A DNA stretch of 64,000 bases from Paramecium sonneborni (taxonomy: Eukaryota > Ciliophora > Oligohymenophorea > Peniculida > Parameciidae): positions 267,740 to 331,739 of the forward strand of contig CAJJDN010000008.1 of NCBI GenBank assembly GCA_905182985.1, written 5' to 3'. Shown one piece after another: positions 12,330 to 28,357 of this stretch. Position 1 is the stretch's first letter, and each line of letters opens with the position of its first letter. The notes below the pieces were generated by a model. It had not been told where the DNA came from, searched no databases, and saw only the letters and a program-made list of their open reading frames with translations. Position numbers and translations under genes: made by a program.

Positions 12330-14389
12330 TCAAGCCATTTTCTTACTCACAGGACTCAAATTAGTCCTTTGGGTATTGTAAACTTCAAATACTCCTTTAG
12401 TATTATTTTTTAATGGACTATTTATTCGAGCAGTTTGTGAGCCTCCTTATTTCAATTTGGCTGATGATTTTAGATCTTCAATATAAATATTAACTATATT
12501 GTTTTAGTTAATATTGTATACACCACCTCCTTTTTTAGTTGAACCTTAAACACAAATATTATTGGTTATTCTTAATGGATCTTTTGAATTTTCCTGTTTT
12601 TATCCTTATTTTGGAGGTGAACCTTTATAACTTCCTAGAGTTTCTTGAGATTTTGTTCTGTAATGCATTAATTAAGCATTTAAAATAGGTGCTTACAAAT
12701 TATTATTAGAGATTAAAGTAGATTTCTTTTTTTAATCAGAATTCTTCACTTATAATCCTTTCAATGTAGATAGGGCATATTAAGTGAATTTTTGAGGCAA
12801 CTTTTATCTAAATTTATATATTTATTAAATTACATATTTTTAGATCCTGCTTTTTATATATTCTAATCTCCACTATTGTATACACTCTATCTTTAAACTC
12901 TATCTGTTGCTAAAGCCTATTTACCTACTTTAATACAAAAATTGAATATACTTTTATTATCATCTTCATATTTTTATAGTTATGAGGCTACTCTGGTTCT
13001 TCTATTAATGGATTATCAATAATAATTACAAGAAATTAACTTAATAAGATAACAAATCAGCTGATTACTTTTATGTTGAATTTTATCTACTTGGTAATCT
13101 GAATTAAGATTCCGTTGTATTAAAGTTGGAACTAACTTTACGTTGAGAAGAATTAGATTTCTAAGTATTGTTAACCTTTTATTATTGCATCTGCATAGTT
13201 TACTATTATTATACAAAATTGGCAAATCCTTCAATTTGCGAGTATACTTTTTACATCAATTATGATTGTTAAGAACATCTTAAAGGAGATTGTTCTTAAT
13301 TTGATCTTTTTGTCTACTCTCCAATCTTCACAGAATTCTCTGCCTTTAGAGATGATACTTCACCTTAGTTAAACTATAATCGATTTATGTTAATTTTATC
13401 AAGACTTCCTTAACAACTAATTTAATGAGTTGTCTTTGAATCAAAATTCTTTAACAAAGAACTTTTGTTAATCTTAGGTTTAATATTTGTCATATAATTA
13501 GATTTTAAATTTTTAGTAATTGTTGAAAGGTCTTAAGATCTTAAGAGAAAACTGTTGCTCTAATCGATAGATAATAATCCTGATATTTATCCGAGACAAT
13601 CATATTTCTATCCTACTTACTAAATGAATTCTTTTAATTAAACACTACTAGAGATGTCAACTTTTTTTTGGAGATAAGAATTAGTGTCTAATTTTAAATC
13701 TTTCAATAAATATTTTAATTATCCGATTGTTAAATCTTCATCACTATGTTTTGGTTTTTTCTTCTCCTTCTTTTTTTCTGGTTACTAAATTTAATAATTG
13801 ATTTACTATATCTTCATCTGGAATATTTAATTTCCTTTTTATATTTGCATATTCCAATCTCCTCTTTTTCTCATGGAACTTATTTATGGTCAAATAAACA
13901 TTTTGCATAAATAGTCTAGGAATATCCTTATGATATTTATAGTATTCTTATAATGCTTTGACTTTTTATACTGCTTCTTTTTTAACATAGGATCTAAACA
14001 ATTTAGCATCATTCTTACCTTTTCAAATACTCTTCTTCTTCAATCATACTTTCTAAATCTCTATAAAATACTACTGCTGGAGTTGATTCCTCTTCAATTA
14101 TATCGTTAATATCCTTTGAATAATAATAGTTTTAGGATGATGAATATTTTGCAAATAATGCTTTGTTTAAAAGTGGAGCATACGATTCTTCTTTACAATT
14201 TTTGAACTTTTGACAAAATACGCAATTTGTTTATTTTTAGTTGTTGGACCTATTCAACATATAAAAACATTTCAATTACGGTGAACATAATGATGAAAAT
14301 CTTTTTCTTACTGTCATTGGATTACTCGTAGATTATTTGCTATTTGATCTCGTTGTTTTACCACCAGTTACTTACTTTTTCATAGACAT
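12330..14389 (-). CDS. Hypothetical Ser/Gln-rich protein
   Basis: I do not recognise this 652-aa protein. The frame needs four introns (13994-14018, 13785-13806, 13002-13029, 12808-12833; 25, 22, 28 and 26 nt), each with GTA..TAG ends. The first 200 residues are charged and helical, with an acidic segment (IEEEEYLK), several helices and a lysine-glutamate run ending PEKKKEKKKPKHSDED. The rest is low-complexity, dominated by serine, glutamine and asparagine, with short TP/SP motifs that could be phosphorylation sites. The C-terminus contains GGGVYNINQNNIVNIYIEDL. No signal peptide or membrane segment is visible. Ciliate-specific cytoskeletal or basal-body proteins often look like this, but that is only an impression. 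It ends 41 bp from the end of the NDUFS1 gene. Confidence 0.7.
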
Positions 14390-14450
14390 AATCCTTTGCT
14401 TTTTTATAAGTTAATAAATTAATTGTATATATTTTATTATACTAAATGCT

Positions 14451-15131
14451 TCATTTTTTGGTTTCCTTAGCTTGCTTTCTCTTTTCTTTAACACCAACGA
14501 ATTTAGCATTATACCATTCTTATCTTAATCTTCTGTAAACATTCTTTGCTCTTAATTCTTTAGAGATAACAGTAGCCTTTTCTCTTTTTGGTGTTCTTTA
14601 GTATGTGATAACCTTGAATATTATTAGATTATTACCTCAGGGTTGGTATTTTAAGCTACTGGTTAAGCAACAACTTCATTTGTAGAATCCTTAACAACTC
14701 CATTCTTTGGTTTACCTGCAACTCTTGGATAAACGACTAATTTTGAAAGATATGCCTTCAATCTCTTAACATTGTTATTTAATTCTTCTTAGCTTTAATT
14801 TCTTCTTCTATGATCAACAGCAATTCCTATTGTTCTGGCAAAAGCTGCATTGAGTCCTGCTTCTTTCAATTCAATTAAGGAAAATCCTCTTCCAAGTTTT
14901 TAGACGTTATTATATTTAATTGTTTAACCTCTTACTACTGGACGAAGAAGCTCAACTGGTCTTGGTGATGCAGCTATTATTATTATTATCAAAATTAATC
15001 ATACATAAAGCTTATGCTCTTCTTCTCAATTATCTTCTTCTTTTAGCTGCTGGTTGATTATAAAATGTCTTTACAAATCTTGTCCAATGTTTTCTCATGT
15101 GAGCATTTGGAAGTTGTTAATTGTGTTTCAT
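14451..15131 (-). CDS. RPL13: 60S ribosomal protein eL13
   Basis: The protein has 208 aa and two introns (14974-15004, 31 nt; 14613-14635, 23 nt). Hallmarks of eL13 are NAHMRKHW near the start, [11 protein letters not shown] followed by RAQAL, the [16 protein letters not shown] block, [14 protein letters not shown], and [14 protein letters not shown]. The C-terminus is basic. eL13 is a structural protein of the cytosolic large ribosomal subunit. The 31-nt intron is at the upper end of sizes here and lies between a tRNA-like basic N-terminus and the conserved core. Introns in a highly expressed gene like this one give good evidence for the local splice consensus. Confidence 0.95.
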
Positions 15132-15233
15132 TTAGGTAAATTTTTTTAAATAAAAAAAATGTAGATATGTAAAAATCAATATTAAAAGACTTAAATAAGT
15201 CATATATATAAAATTTCACAATTTTTATTTTTA

Positions 15234-15656
15234 TCAAAGCTAAGTTAAGTGCTTCATAGACTTCCTACAATCATTTTAAATAAGACATACCTGACAAATG
15301 TTTTATTCTTTTCTTAAGGAATTTAATTTAAATTTGGAGTCGATTCTCTTGGTTTTTATTCTTGCATCAACTCTTCAAAAGTTTATAAGTCACTTATTGA
15401 ATTATGGAATGATAATTTCATCATTTTCATATTATTCTCATCTACCTCTTCCACTAACTAAGGTTTAAACATTAAATATGGTCGAATAGGCTTTTATGAC
15501 CTTTCTTTCTTCGTAGTTTAGTCTGGAATATACCCAAATTAACCTTACTTTCTATATATATTTAGGTAAACTTTACGTTATTATGTTCTATTAACTCTTT
15601 TGTTAAATTACAGGCTTTTACTCCCTTGGTGTTGGAACTGTATAAACTTTTTTCAT
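15234..15656 (-). CDS. Small hypothetical protein
   Basis: A 123-aa protein assembled from three exons. ATG at 15654-15656 begins MKKVYTVPTPRE; introns are 15552-15576 (25 nt) and 15265-15290 (26 nt). Without the first intron two adjoining frames each look coding for part of the way, and the intron joins them exactly. The second intron is less certain; reading through it would stop slightly earlier. The sequence is acidic and charged in the middle (LVEEVDENNMKMMKL) with P-rich basic flanks. No domain is recognised. It sits at the edge of the largest gene-free stretch in the window. Confidence 0.6.
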
Positions 15657-16800
15657 CAATGAAATAATTCTAAAACCTTAAATTTATTAATGAAAGTTTT
15701 CTAATTATTTCTATTGTATAATTAGACTCAACCATATATATTCTGATCAAATTAAGTTAATATATAATTTATGAAAATATTTCTTTAATCTATATTAAAA
15801 CATTTTTACTAAAAAAATATTTTTAGAAAATTAATCTTATTTAACAATTAACTTATAGTTAACAAAATTAAACAATAGATAATAGTATTAACACAGATAG
15901 TCATCTTTAATCAATTCATAACTTGATAATTTATAAATTTAAGAAATATCACAATAACATATTGATTCATTCAAACTATAAGAAATAGTTAAGAAATAAT
16001 CAACTAATAAATTACGTTAGAAACTTAATTTAATCATTTTTTTTTATCAATAACTTTAGTAATATTTATTCCACAGAATTCATTTACTCAAAATTTAAAA
16101 TAATATAAATCTTAGGATCAAATACATAATTATTTAAATGTAATTTTAATTATTAATTTCCTTTGATATTAACTTTTACTTAATTTTTTACTTATTAAAC
16201 TTAATCAATTAATTAAAGAAAACTCTATTTGTAGCAAAATAATCCTTACAAATATAATTTGTTCAATTGGTGAATTGGTGAATTGACATTAATCTATTGA
16301 CTTTATCCATAAACTCAAATATTGAAATTTTTCTCTTTATGTAATTTATAACTTTTCATTTGATAACTCATTTTTCACATTATATTAATTATAAATAAAT
16401 TTTCTATTTATTTCAAACTTTTTTTATTATACATTAAGAGATTTAAAAAATTCAGTGCAAACTCTTAATTTTTTTTCGAATATAATATTTTTGGAGATTT
16501 ATATTAATATTTAGTCATATATAAACGATAATGATATTTCAGTTCTTTGAATAATTTATTGAAAAATGTATAATTTTAGGATCTCCTTATTAATTGAAGA
16601 AGTTTTTATTATCTATTTAAAACATATCAGTTTAAAGATACTTTATATTAATTTCTTTCAAAATATTATTTTCCTACTTCTAAAAGTCTTCACCATTTAA
16701 AATTAATTTAAAATTAAATACTCTACTTTTATATAGTATCATTAATATCCATTTAACCATCAACTACTGATATTATTTATTAATACAATTTATTTCAAAT
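15657..16800. other. Large AT-rich intergenic region
   Basis: This 1.14-kb stretch is the longest without a supported gene. It is extremely AT-rich and contains only short, composition-driven open frames on both strands. A small tandem duplication of ggtgaattg occurs near 16268-16285. It separates two divergent genes and must carry their promoters. Confidence 0.5.
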
Positions 16801-19800
16801 ATGAAACCAAATCAATCAGAAAATTTAGGAACTGAATAAGAAAATAGTATTAATAATATCTCAACAAATATTTTAGGCAATCAAACTTTGCATGGTTAAT
16901 CAGGTAGACAATTGCTTGACAGTGGATAGAAATCGAATTCTCAATTGATTAAGAAAATTAGATAAAATTTAAAAAACAACAAGGAAATAAAGAGAGAATT
17001 GAGAGCCTAAGATTTAGTTGCAGATAAATCGTATTTAAAACACAATAATCTAGGTAATTTATTAGTAAGTATGATAAAAATTCTCAAATATAATTATCAC
17101 ATTATGGTCCTTATTATGCTGGAAATCCACCAAAGAATAAAAAAAACTTTGATGAAAGTCCTTTTTTGATTGATTCTCTATATGAAGAAGATATAGAAGG
17201 ATTTAGCAATTAAGCTTGGAAGAAATATCCCTTAGAAATATTAATGATAATCTTAAGGTTTATTAGTTTTATAACAAAATCAAACTTTGCCACTAGCTTT
17301 AGATTGGTCAATAGAAATGTTTTTGAAATTATTGGGGATAAAGCAGCTTATTTCCGATATTACTTATTTAATGATTATTTCAAATATGAAGTATTCATTA
17401 ATATTATTTTAGAAACCAACTCCATATGAAAAAATGAAATATTAATTGAATCAGTAGGTTTTTGTTCCTTTAAGAAAAATGAAGGTTTATAATTTATTAA
17501 GCAACAATAAATTAATTTTAAGACCAGAATCTCTTACTTCAATAGCTTGGAATATTTACATATTAACAATTCTAAATATGAATGTATTATATGTAAGTGC
17601 AAGAGTTTCTTTTAAGTTTGATACAAGCAATTCATTTGATGATAGCTTTTAATAATTTAGATAAGTATTATTCGATGTTTTACCTTCTTATTCTTTTATT
17701 TTAGAAATACTGATTAAATTTAACACTTGCTTTTATCATAAAGGAACAGTGATAGAAAACAGATATTATATTGCAAAAAACTATATTCGAACATGTAATA
17801 ATTATTTAGATTCTTAATAGCATTCTTTTTTGATATTTTTGTTATTATTCCATTTTTTTTGAGTTTAAGATTTTAAGTAGATTATTTGGATTTAGTATTG
17901 ATTTTGAAAGTATTTTAGATAAAAAAGTTTAGTGGAAATTTGTTTGATAGATTAGAATTATCAACAAATTAAATAGCTATATTTGATTTAATAAAATTAG
18001 GATATACAATCTTAGCTGTAGCTCATTTTTGTGCATGTCTTTGGTTTTTAGTTGGTTCTACTGGAAATGATTAAACATCATGGGTAGTAAAAAATAATAT
18101 ATAAAATGAACCTTGGCATACTCAATATTTAACTTCTTTTTATTTTAGTATAGTAACAATGACAACTATAGGATATGGAGATATAACTCCATTAAATTTA
18201 AGAGAGAGAATTTTTACTATTTGCATGACAGTAGCAGCAGTAGGTATTTTTGGATATTCTATTGGTAATATAAATAGTATTTATGCTGAATGGAGTAGAA
18301 AAAGTTATGAATTTAGATAAAACATGAATGCTTTAAAAAAATATATGAGATTGAAAGGATTAGATAAACATTTAGCAGAAAAAATAAGAAAATATTTTGA
18401 ATATGTATGGTGTGATGCAGAAGAGGAAAATGATAGAGAGGCTTTTAAATTTGCTGAATAAATACCTGCATAATTATTAGAAGAAATGAAAATTGACATA
18501 AATATGAAAGTTGTAAAAAGAATAAACTTTTTGACTGAAAATTTTAGTGAATAGTTTTTAATTTAATTATCCAAAAATTTAATTGAAGAAAAATATGCTC
18601 CTGAATAAATCATCTATAAGGTAATATGAATTTATATTATTTTTAGTAAAATGATGAGAGTGATTTTCTTTATATATTATAGAAAGGAGAATTACAATTT
18701 TATATAACATTAAAAAACAAATAGGAATCCTAAAAAGTTTTAGAATCAGTTACTGGAGAGTCTTTACCATTTGGAGTTTTAGAGTTTTTTCAGAAATAAA
18801 ACCATTAAGTTTCATGTAAGTCAACCTAATTCACCTATGTATTAAAAATACATAGAAGTTAATTTACTGAGCTTTTATTATAAAATTAAAAAGATTATGT
18901 AAAAAGTTAGTTATTTAATTTAAGTTTACATTTTGCCAAATGAAAGATAAAGTCACATTCTTAAATTAATAAGATATAGTTGATATTACTTGTAGAGCAT
19001 GCAATAAAACTACTCATGTAATTAAAGAATGTCCTATGGTTTGTGGATATCCAAATAGAGCAAAAGTCTTATTGAATTATAGAAGGAATGTACCATCTGA
19101 TAGAAAGAGTTTTAAGAGAACTTTTAATAGAAGAGTAGATACACTTATGGAATCACATGATGTAAAAAATAGCATATTATTATTCTTATGCAAAAATAAA
19201 TTAATAGAAGAACTATAAAATCATTCTTCTGGTAAAAAACTATTTTATAATTAGAAAAAAAGAATGAAAATGAATCCGATATTGAAAGTTATGAGTCATT
19301 AAAAATTGGATATCATTTAACTATATCATAATAAATTGAATCAAAACGTCCACTTTCCTTTTAGGGTTGTAATGATGCACTATAAGATGATGAACTAGTA
19401 ATTAATAATTATTTATTTAGTAATTAAAAATTAAAGAAATAGTTAAGTATTTAAAAAAGAAAGAATCTGTTTATTCTCATTAAGAAAGTAAAACATGCTT
19501 AAAATAAGATGATAAAAATTAACACTTCAATTTTTTAATGAAAGGATCTGATCAGTCAAATTAATTACTTCCATAATAATTATCAAGTGCATCTGAATAA
19601 GCTTATTAAGATTCTAATAAAAGAGGATCAAGGGCTTAATTGCCAAAATATAAAAATTTAATAGATGTAATCATATAAGGAGCTATGATTAATTCACCTA
19701 ACAAAATTTTAGTAACTGAATAAGTTGAACAAGAAGAAGAACCAGGTAAAATTAGAGGATAATTTATTGAAATTTTTGAAGGTTTTGAGTAATTTAAAAA

Positions 19801-19879
19801 CTTTGACAATTATTTAAAACACAATAATCTGGCAGCTATTATTAAATTACGAGAACGAAAAAAAAGTAGAAGATAATGA
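16801..19879 (+). CDS. Cyclic-nucleotide-domain voltage-gated K+ channel (EAG/HCN-like)
   Basis: The 969-aa product (ATG 16801, TGA 19877-19879) has seven introns: 17031-17053, 17391-17412, 17795-17820, 18621-18646, 18899-18924, 19232-19254 and 19420-19442. A further 24-nt GT..AG segment at 17593-17616 is in frame and free of stops, so its status is open. Six hydrophobic segments precede the pore, whose selectivity filter reads TMTTIGYGDITPLN near residue 432. Next come a C-linker helix bundle (SRKSYEFRQNMNALKKYMR, LAEKIRKYFEYVW) and a cyclic-nucleotide-binding domain beginning DESDFLYILQKGELQFYI. The tail is acidic and glutamine rich. The filter argues for K+ selectivity. In the plasma or ciliary membrane such channels set excitability and swimming behaviour in Paramecium. 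The arginine pattern of S4 is weak, so voltage sensitivity is uncertain. Confidence 0.88.
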
Positions 19880-20456
19880 TAAAATATATTTTGATATTTT
19901 AATTCTTTTTGGATTATTTCTAAATTTTCTATTTCAAACAGAATTATGGCTAAAATTTAACGTTCTCAAAAAAACCATCACATGTAGACTTTCAAATCTT
20001 TTAAATTTTTATTATATATTATAATTGCTATAAAAAAATTAAAAGAAATTTAAAGAATATAAATTATAATAATAAATAATATATCCAAGCATATTCTTAA
20101 TTTATGATAGTATCTTCAAATCTTTCTTAAAAATTGAGATATTTTAATATTTGGTTTCAAGAATTTAAGAGTAAGATAATTCCTATAATTCCAAAATTTA
20201 GAAAAAAAAAATGATTAAAGTCAAAAGTATAAAATTATATTTTATTTGCCTCTTAAACATTCTTGTGATTTTTTCTATAGAAGCCAATATATATTAATAA
20301 TTTACCTTTCTTTAAATTATTTAATGTAGACTAATTGCTAAAATTTGATTCTTATGTTTTTAATTAAACAAATACGATTGGTGTAAGTTTTCTAATTAAA
20401 ATAAGTGTTAATAAATAATATTAAAGTTTTCTTTTAGATATAAATATTATTAAAGT
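19880..20456. other. AT-rich intergenic region between convergent genes
   Basis: About 580 bp between the stop codons of the K+ channel and the second CK1 gene. Nothing coding or structured was recognised; it should contain the two 3' ends. It is long for a tail-to-tail gap in this window. Confidence 0.45.
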
Positions 20457-21906
20457 TCATTTTTATTTTTTTTGAAAAATAGTAGTTATTTAATAATTTG
20501 TTGATTCTAATTTTTTATAATTATCAACTAAATTTTTATCAGATTCTATCAACCATTCATCATTGAAACATAATGTTTGGTTTTATAAAGGTTTTTTTAA
20601 TTCATCTGGCAAAGATCTCACACGAAAATTAGAATGATTTTCACATTCATTTGGTATAATATATTCTGAATCTTCACTAATCTCATCTATCGAATTTTAA
20701 CTAAATCCATCAAATTTTGTAAGTGGACTATGACTACTACCTCTACTCTTTTAATTTTATATGATCTTAAGGAAAGGTTGATGTTAATGCATAAATGATG
20801 GTCCAGCAGTTCTACGTTTTACAGGACTAGCAGATTAAGTATTTAAATGCCTAAAATTATATGATATTAATTAATACATAATTTATTTGGATGAAAGTTT
20901 ATCGGATTATAAATTTTCGTCGAATTGTATTGTTTCAAAATAAGAAAAATTTCCTGTTTGCGTTGTATTTTAAAAATCCCAATCAAAAATAGTATCTATT
21001 GTTATTTTCAAATTTTTAGCTGCTTATTTAAACAGTTTTTTTATTGCTGTGTAATCTGGCTCATTTGCATAATTTAGTTTTCTTAAATATCTCCATAATT
21101 AAAATAATTTTATTACTCATAAATCTTTTTAAATTCAATTGGAAGATCATTTAATAATTCATTTGTTTTTAAAAGTTTCAATTCTCCTACATATTCAATT
21201 TTTTAATCATTCTGAATATTTTTAATGTTCTACCAAGGTAACTTACTAATATTGAACATAATTTATACCCATATATAAAGTATAGTAATAGATAAAAAAA
21301 TGATTCAAGATCGTCTTTTCTTCCTAATTCATTTCCTTTATGTGCTGCAATAGATGCATATCGAGAAGTACCAATAAATGGTTATCTTTCTTTAAATGGT
21401 CTAATTAAATACATATTGTACAAAATTGATCCATTTTTTTTAAGATGAATTTTACTAATTCCAAAATCAATTAGATAGAAATTATTATTTTGATCAATCA
21501 TAATATTTTCTGGTTTAAGATCTCTATGTAATACTCCTTTTTAATGAATCTACTATATAAGTTCAACTAATTAGATAGCTATTTGTAATGTAGTTTTCAT
21601 TGTAAATTGTTTTTATTTTTTGATCAAAGTTGATAAATCTTTAGATAAGAGTTATAAAACAAGGACATTGAAATTATCTTATGAACCAGCATAAATAAGT
21701 TATGGTATTCCTTAAATACCTTGTAATCGTCGAATAATATCTATTTCATTTTATAAAGAATTATGATGTTCATTTTCAGGTTTTTCAAATTTAATAGCAA
21801 CTTATTATCCAGATTTTTAATCAAAGGCTAACATTACAAATCCAAAACTGCCAGATGCTAATTTACGAGATAAGATAAATTGATTGTTAATTTTTAGAGA
21901 TTTCAT
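20457..21906 (-). CDS. Casein kinase 1-like protein kinase (second copy)
   Basis: A 466-aa kinase with introns 21246-21268 (23 nt) and 21091-21116 (26 nt, ending GGAG). Domain landmarks are [41 protein letters not shown], and the CK1 signature [32 protein letters not shown] continues the helix expected in CK1. The C-terminal 170 residues are polar and end QKKQK. It belongs to the same family as the 574-2255 gene but is clearly divergent, so this is an old duplication within an expanded CK1 family. Its start codon is only 18 bp from the divergent ubiquitin-protease start. Confidence 0.9.
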
Positions 21907-21924
21907 ATAAATTATTCTTAATTA

Positions 21925-25113
<3,189 letters not shown>

Positions 25114-25291
25114 TATATATATCTTAATATATACATGCAATATAATAAATTTAAATCCAATTATTATTTATTAAATGGATAAGACAATAAATTTATTCTT
25201 TAAATTGTATCAAATTCATTTATTAATAGCATAATTAATGGAATTATAATTTCTTATTTTCATTTATTTATTATTCATTTATTTCTTAATA

Positions 25292-26263
25292 ATGATTCTA
25301 CCTCAAGAAGTTCTTGAAAAAGCTAAATCAGAATTGAAGAATTGGAATTCAACACACTTAAGTGTTTTAGAAATGAGTCATAGATCACCAGAATATTTAT
25401 CTATTCACAACAAATTAATAAGTGATTTAAGACTTCTATTTAATATTCCAAACAGCTATCAAGTAATGTTAATGCAAGGTGGAGCAACTTTGTAATATTC
25501 TGCTATTCCATTAAATTTATTAAAAAACAATCAAACTGCAGGATATATAATCACTGGTAAATACAGTCAATAAGCTTTTGAGGAAGCTAAAAAGTTTTGT
25601 GATCCTAAAATTATTAAAATAGATGAAGCTCCTTTAAAAAATATTACTTACTTATATTATGTTGATAATGAAATGAATGAAGGAATTTAAATAAATTAGT
25701 TTCCCTATTGTGATAATTAGACAATCGTTTGTGATATGACATCAAGTTTAGGATCTAAAATTATAAATATTGAAAATTATGGATGCATTTTTGCATCATT
25801 ATAATTCAATTTGGGTATTCCAGGTTTATGTGTTGTAATTATTAAAGATGAATTAATTGGAAAAAGTGATAGAATTATTCCATCTATGGCTGACTATTAA
25901 ATAATGAGAAAAAATAATAGTATTTATAATACAATACCATGTTATAATGTTTACATAACAGGTTTGATGATACAACATTTAATTGAAATTGGATTAGAAG
26001 AGATATAAAAATAATAATTAAAGAAATCAAAATTTTTATATGACTTTATTGATTAAAATCAATCGAAGTTTTTTTGTAATTGCAATGATATAAATTACAG
26101 AAGTAATATTTCCATTGTCTTCTATTCTAAAAATAATATTAACATAACTAATTTACATTCATCAGAAATATTGATTATTGACAAAAATAAAATCATTATT
26201 TAAGCCACTATCCATACAACAATATAATAATTATAATAAATTTGTTAATTTTTGTTATTGTGA
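25292..26263 (+). CDS. Phosphoserine aminotransferase-like protein lacking the PLP lysine
   Basis: A 323-aa intronless gene of the class-V aminotransferase family, closest to phosphoserine aminotransferase (PSAT, serine biosynthesis). The matching blocks are LPQEVLEKAKSEL, SVLEMSHRSPEY, MLMQGGATLQYSAIPLNLL, CDMTSSLGSK (with the PLP-ring aspartate) and IPCYNVYITGL. The family's lysine, which forms the Schiff base with PLP in a G-A-Q-K-N-x-G motif, is replaced: the protein reads ASLQFNLG, so residue 170 is Phe. The N-terminal N-F-x-P-G-P segment is also missing and the C-terminal substrate-binding G-H-R/G-x-R-A-S region is not recognisable. The reading frame is nevertheless intact. It is therefore probably a pseudoenzyme or a young non-functional copy. 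The start is the first ATG after an AT-rich leader. Confidence 0.82.
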
Positions 26264-26363
26264 ACATATTGTTTATTATGTTATAATATATAAAATCCCT
26301 ATTATCAAGCAATTTTGTTTATCTTGAAATATTAATATTAAATTCATTAAAAAATAATAACTC

Positions 26364-27143
26364 ATGGAGTTACCTAAAAGAACAGAACATAGACAACCTA
26401 GATTTCCTGTGCCTAAATTCAGATTAATAGGAGCAGGAACTGATACACCTGATTTCCTTCCTCCTTCCAAATCTGAAGAATCCTCAATCATTGCATTATC
26501 CATTGATAATATGTCTGAAACCTCAATCGAAGAAACTAATGAATCATATTTTGCTAGAAAAAGATTTTCTGCTATCGTTGAAGAAATAAAAAATCAGCTA
26601 TCATAATTAGGATTTAGTGAAGAATTATTAAAAATAACCATTCCATTATTAAGGCCTGAACTACTTGTAGGATTGAAGTAAAAAAAGTATAACGCTATTG
26701 CAATCGCAATTATTGTTGCTGTTCTTAAATAAACTAACACCCCAATTACATTAAAAGAACTTTTATCAAAAACATCTGTTTCTGAAAAACAAATTAAGAA
26801 AATTCTTTAAAAAATTAATTATTCAAATAATTTTGAAGCTATTGTTTAATCATTCATTAAATAAATATCAAGTTCTCTTGGACTAAATGAAAGATTTATT
26901 AGTTTTTGTCTCTAGATGTTTAACGAAATAAATCAAAGAAATCTAATATAAGGAGAACATGAAAATGTAATAGCTGGAGCCATTATTAAATATTGTGGAG
27001 ACATTATCTTTGCTGATAAAGGAGGAATAGTAGCATAAGTTATAGCGGATCATTCTAAATGCAGTATTGGACCATTAAAGAACTTTCTGAAAAAAATTGA
27101 ATCAAATTTGCCATTTAGTTCTTAAAATTAAAAGGATAAATGA
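26364..27143 (+). CDS. TFIIB/cyclin-fold-like protein
   Basis: An intronless 259-aa gene. The first 60 residues are polar and proline rich, with no zinc ribbon. The remainder looks like the paired cyclin folds of TFIIB-type factors: a helix pair with KYNAIAIAIIVAVLK, then TPITLKELLSKTSVSEKQIKKIL, and in the second half HENVIAGAIIKYCGDI with VAQVIADHSKCSIGPLKNFLK. The pattern of a residue-dense helix followed by T/S-x-K-E-L and V-S-E-x-x-I is typical of TFIIB/BRF helices that contact TBP and DNA. The role would be in transcription initiation, but the missing ribbon and low similarity leave room for another cyclin-fold protein. It sits 100 bp after the PSAT-like gene on the same strand. Confidence 0.5.
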
Positions 27144-27252
27144 ATTTATCTATAAAAAATAAATTGAAATCATTTATAAGTTTTTGATTCTTGACATTTT
27201 ATGCCATTTATTTAAAATTAATATTTTATAATAATTTTTAGATTGAAAGATA

Positions 27253-28198
27253 TCATTATAGTTAATTTATACATTTTATAAATAGTAATTGTGCTTCAAA
27301 TTCTTCTTCAGCTAAGTTTTTAGTAAATAACACTAATTCTATATACCCAGAACGACCCTTTGAGAAATTATGCTACAAAAATCGTAAAGTATCACGAATC
27401 CCTTTAATATTAGCATTTAATTCTAATAATTATTATAAATGAGGCATAGTTATAGAAATTATTTGTTCTATGTTACTTTCATCTACATTTTTATCTTGAT
27501 TTTCATTTTTAAATTTAATTAATTTATTTTTTTCCTATTATAATTCTTTTAACATAACAGCCGCATCCAGTATCAAATGATTTGTGTAAGCCTTCTTTTT
27601 AAGTCCTTCTATCAATTCAACTATCAAGATTTGATTAATAGAATTTAAATCATTCCAACTAATTTTAAACTAAAATCTTAAATTAATAATTCTAACTTTA
27701 TTAGCAAATTATTCCACTATATTTTATAAATCTTGATCTACTTTTGTATAAGGATATTGATTCTTGAATTTTTATTTAATTTTCAATAATACATCATTCA
27801 ATTTATCTGATGTTTCTAGAAAAGAAGTAAAATCTATAAATCCGAGTTGTGCTTTTAAATTTATGTTTAAGTAGTATACAATTATAAGCAGAACTAAACT
27901 TAATTGCATCATCTTAAGGCTTCATAATTTTACATCTTAAACCATTTTGTATTGGATTTAAAAATAAAGATCGAACATAATTGATTGAGGACCAATATTT
28001 ATTAATTCACCTTTCATCTTGGTTTTTAAATCAAAGAATTACTTGTAAGTAAAGCTATCCTGAAATTTTAATTATTTTAAAATTCACATTTATCAAATCA
28101 GGAAGATTTTAAATTGCTTGAATTTATGACCAAATTTATTTTTATGCTTATTCACTATATGATGTCTGCTGTAAAATTTCAAAGCCTTTTGAATACAT
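27253..28198 (-). CDS. Hypothetical helical protein
   Basis: The 288-aa product is assembled with introns 28060-28087 (28 nt), 27920-27942 (23 nt, starting GTTTAAG) and 27852-27879 (28 nt). All three are needed for a multiple-of-three length. The sequence is rich in amphipathic helices, for example ISWNDLNSINQILIVELIEGLKKK in pieces and ITMPHLQQLLELNANIKGI, and has no signal peptide or membrane segment. The C-terminal half has a coiled-coil tendency. I do not recognise the family. The weak first bases of the second intron make that junction the least secure part of the model. Confidence 0.6.
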
Positions 28199-28357
28199 TA
28201 ATTAATAAATAATTTTATTAAAAATAATTCTACAAATCAATAATGAATTTTATTTTTAAAATAATTAAAGGATTGATTCAAATATGCGAAAAAGATAAAT
28301 AGAAAACGTAGTATAATTAAGTCTTGTTTTTCAATATATTATTTTAGAATTATGATT

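Noticed and set aside
16268..16285. Tandem ggtgaattg units as a regulatory repeat
   Set aside because: Only two imperfect copies in AT-rich DNA; too short to support a function.
17593..17616. A 24-nt intron in the K+ channel S1 region
   Set aside because: It has GT..AG ends but is a multiple of three without a stop, and the sequence reads through as a plausible hydrophobic segment, so I left it in the coding sequence as undecided.
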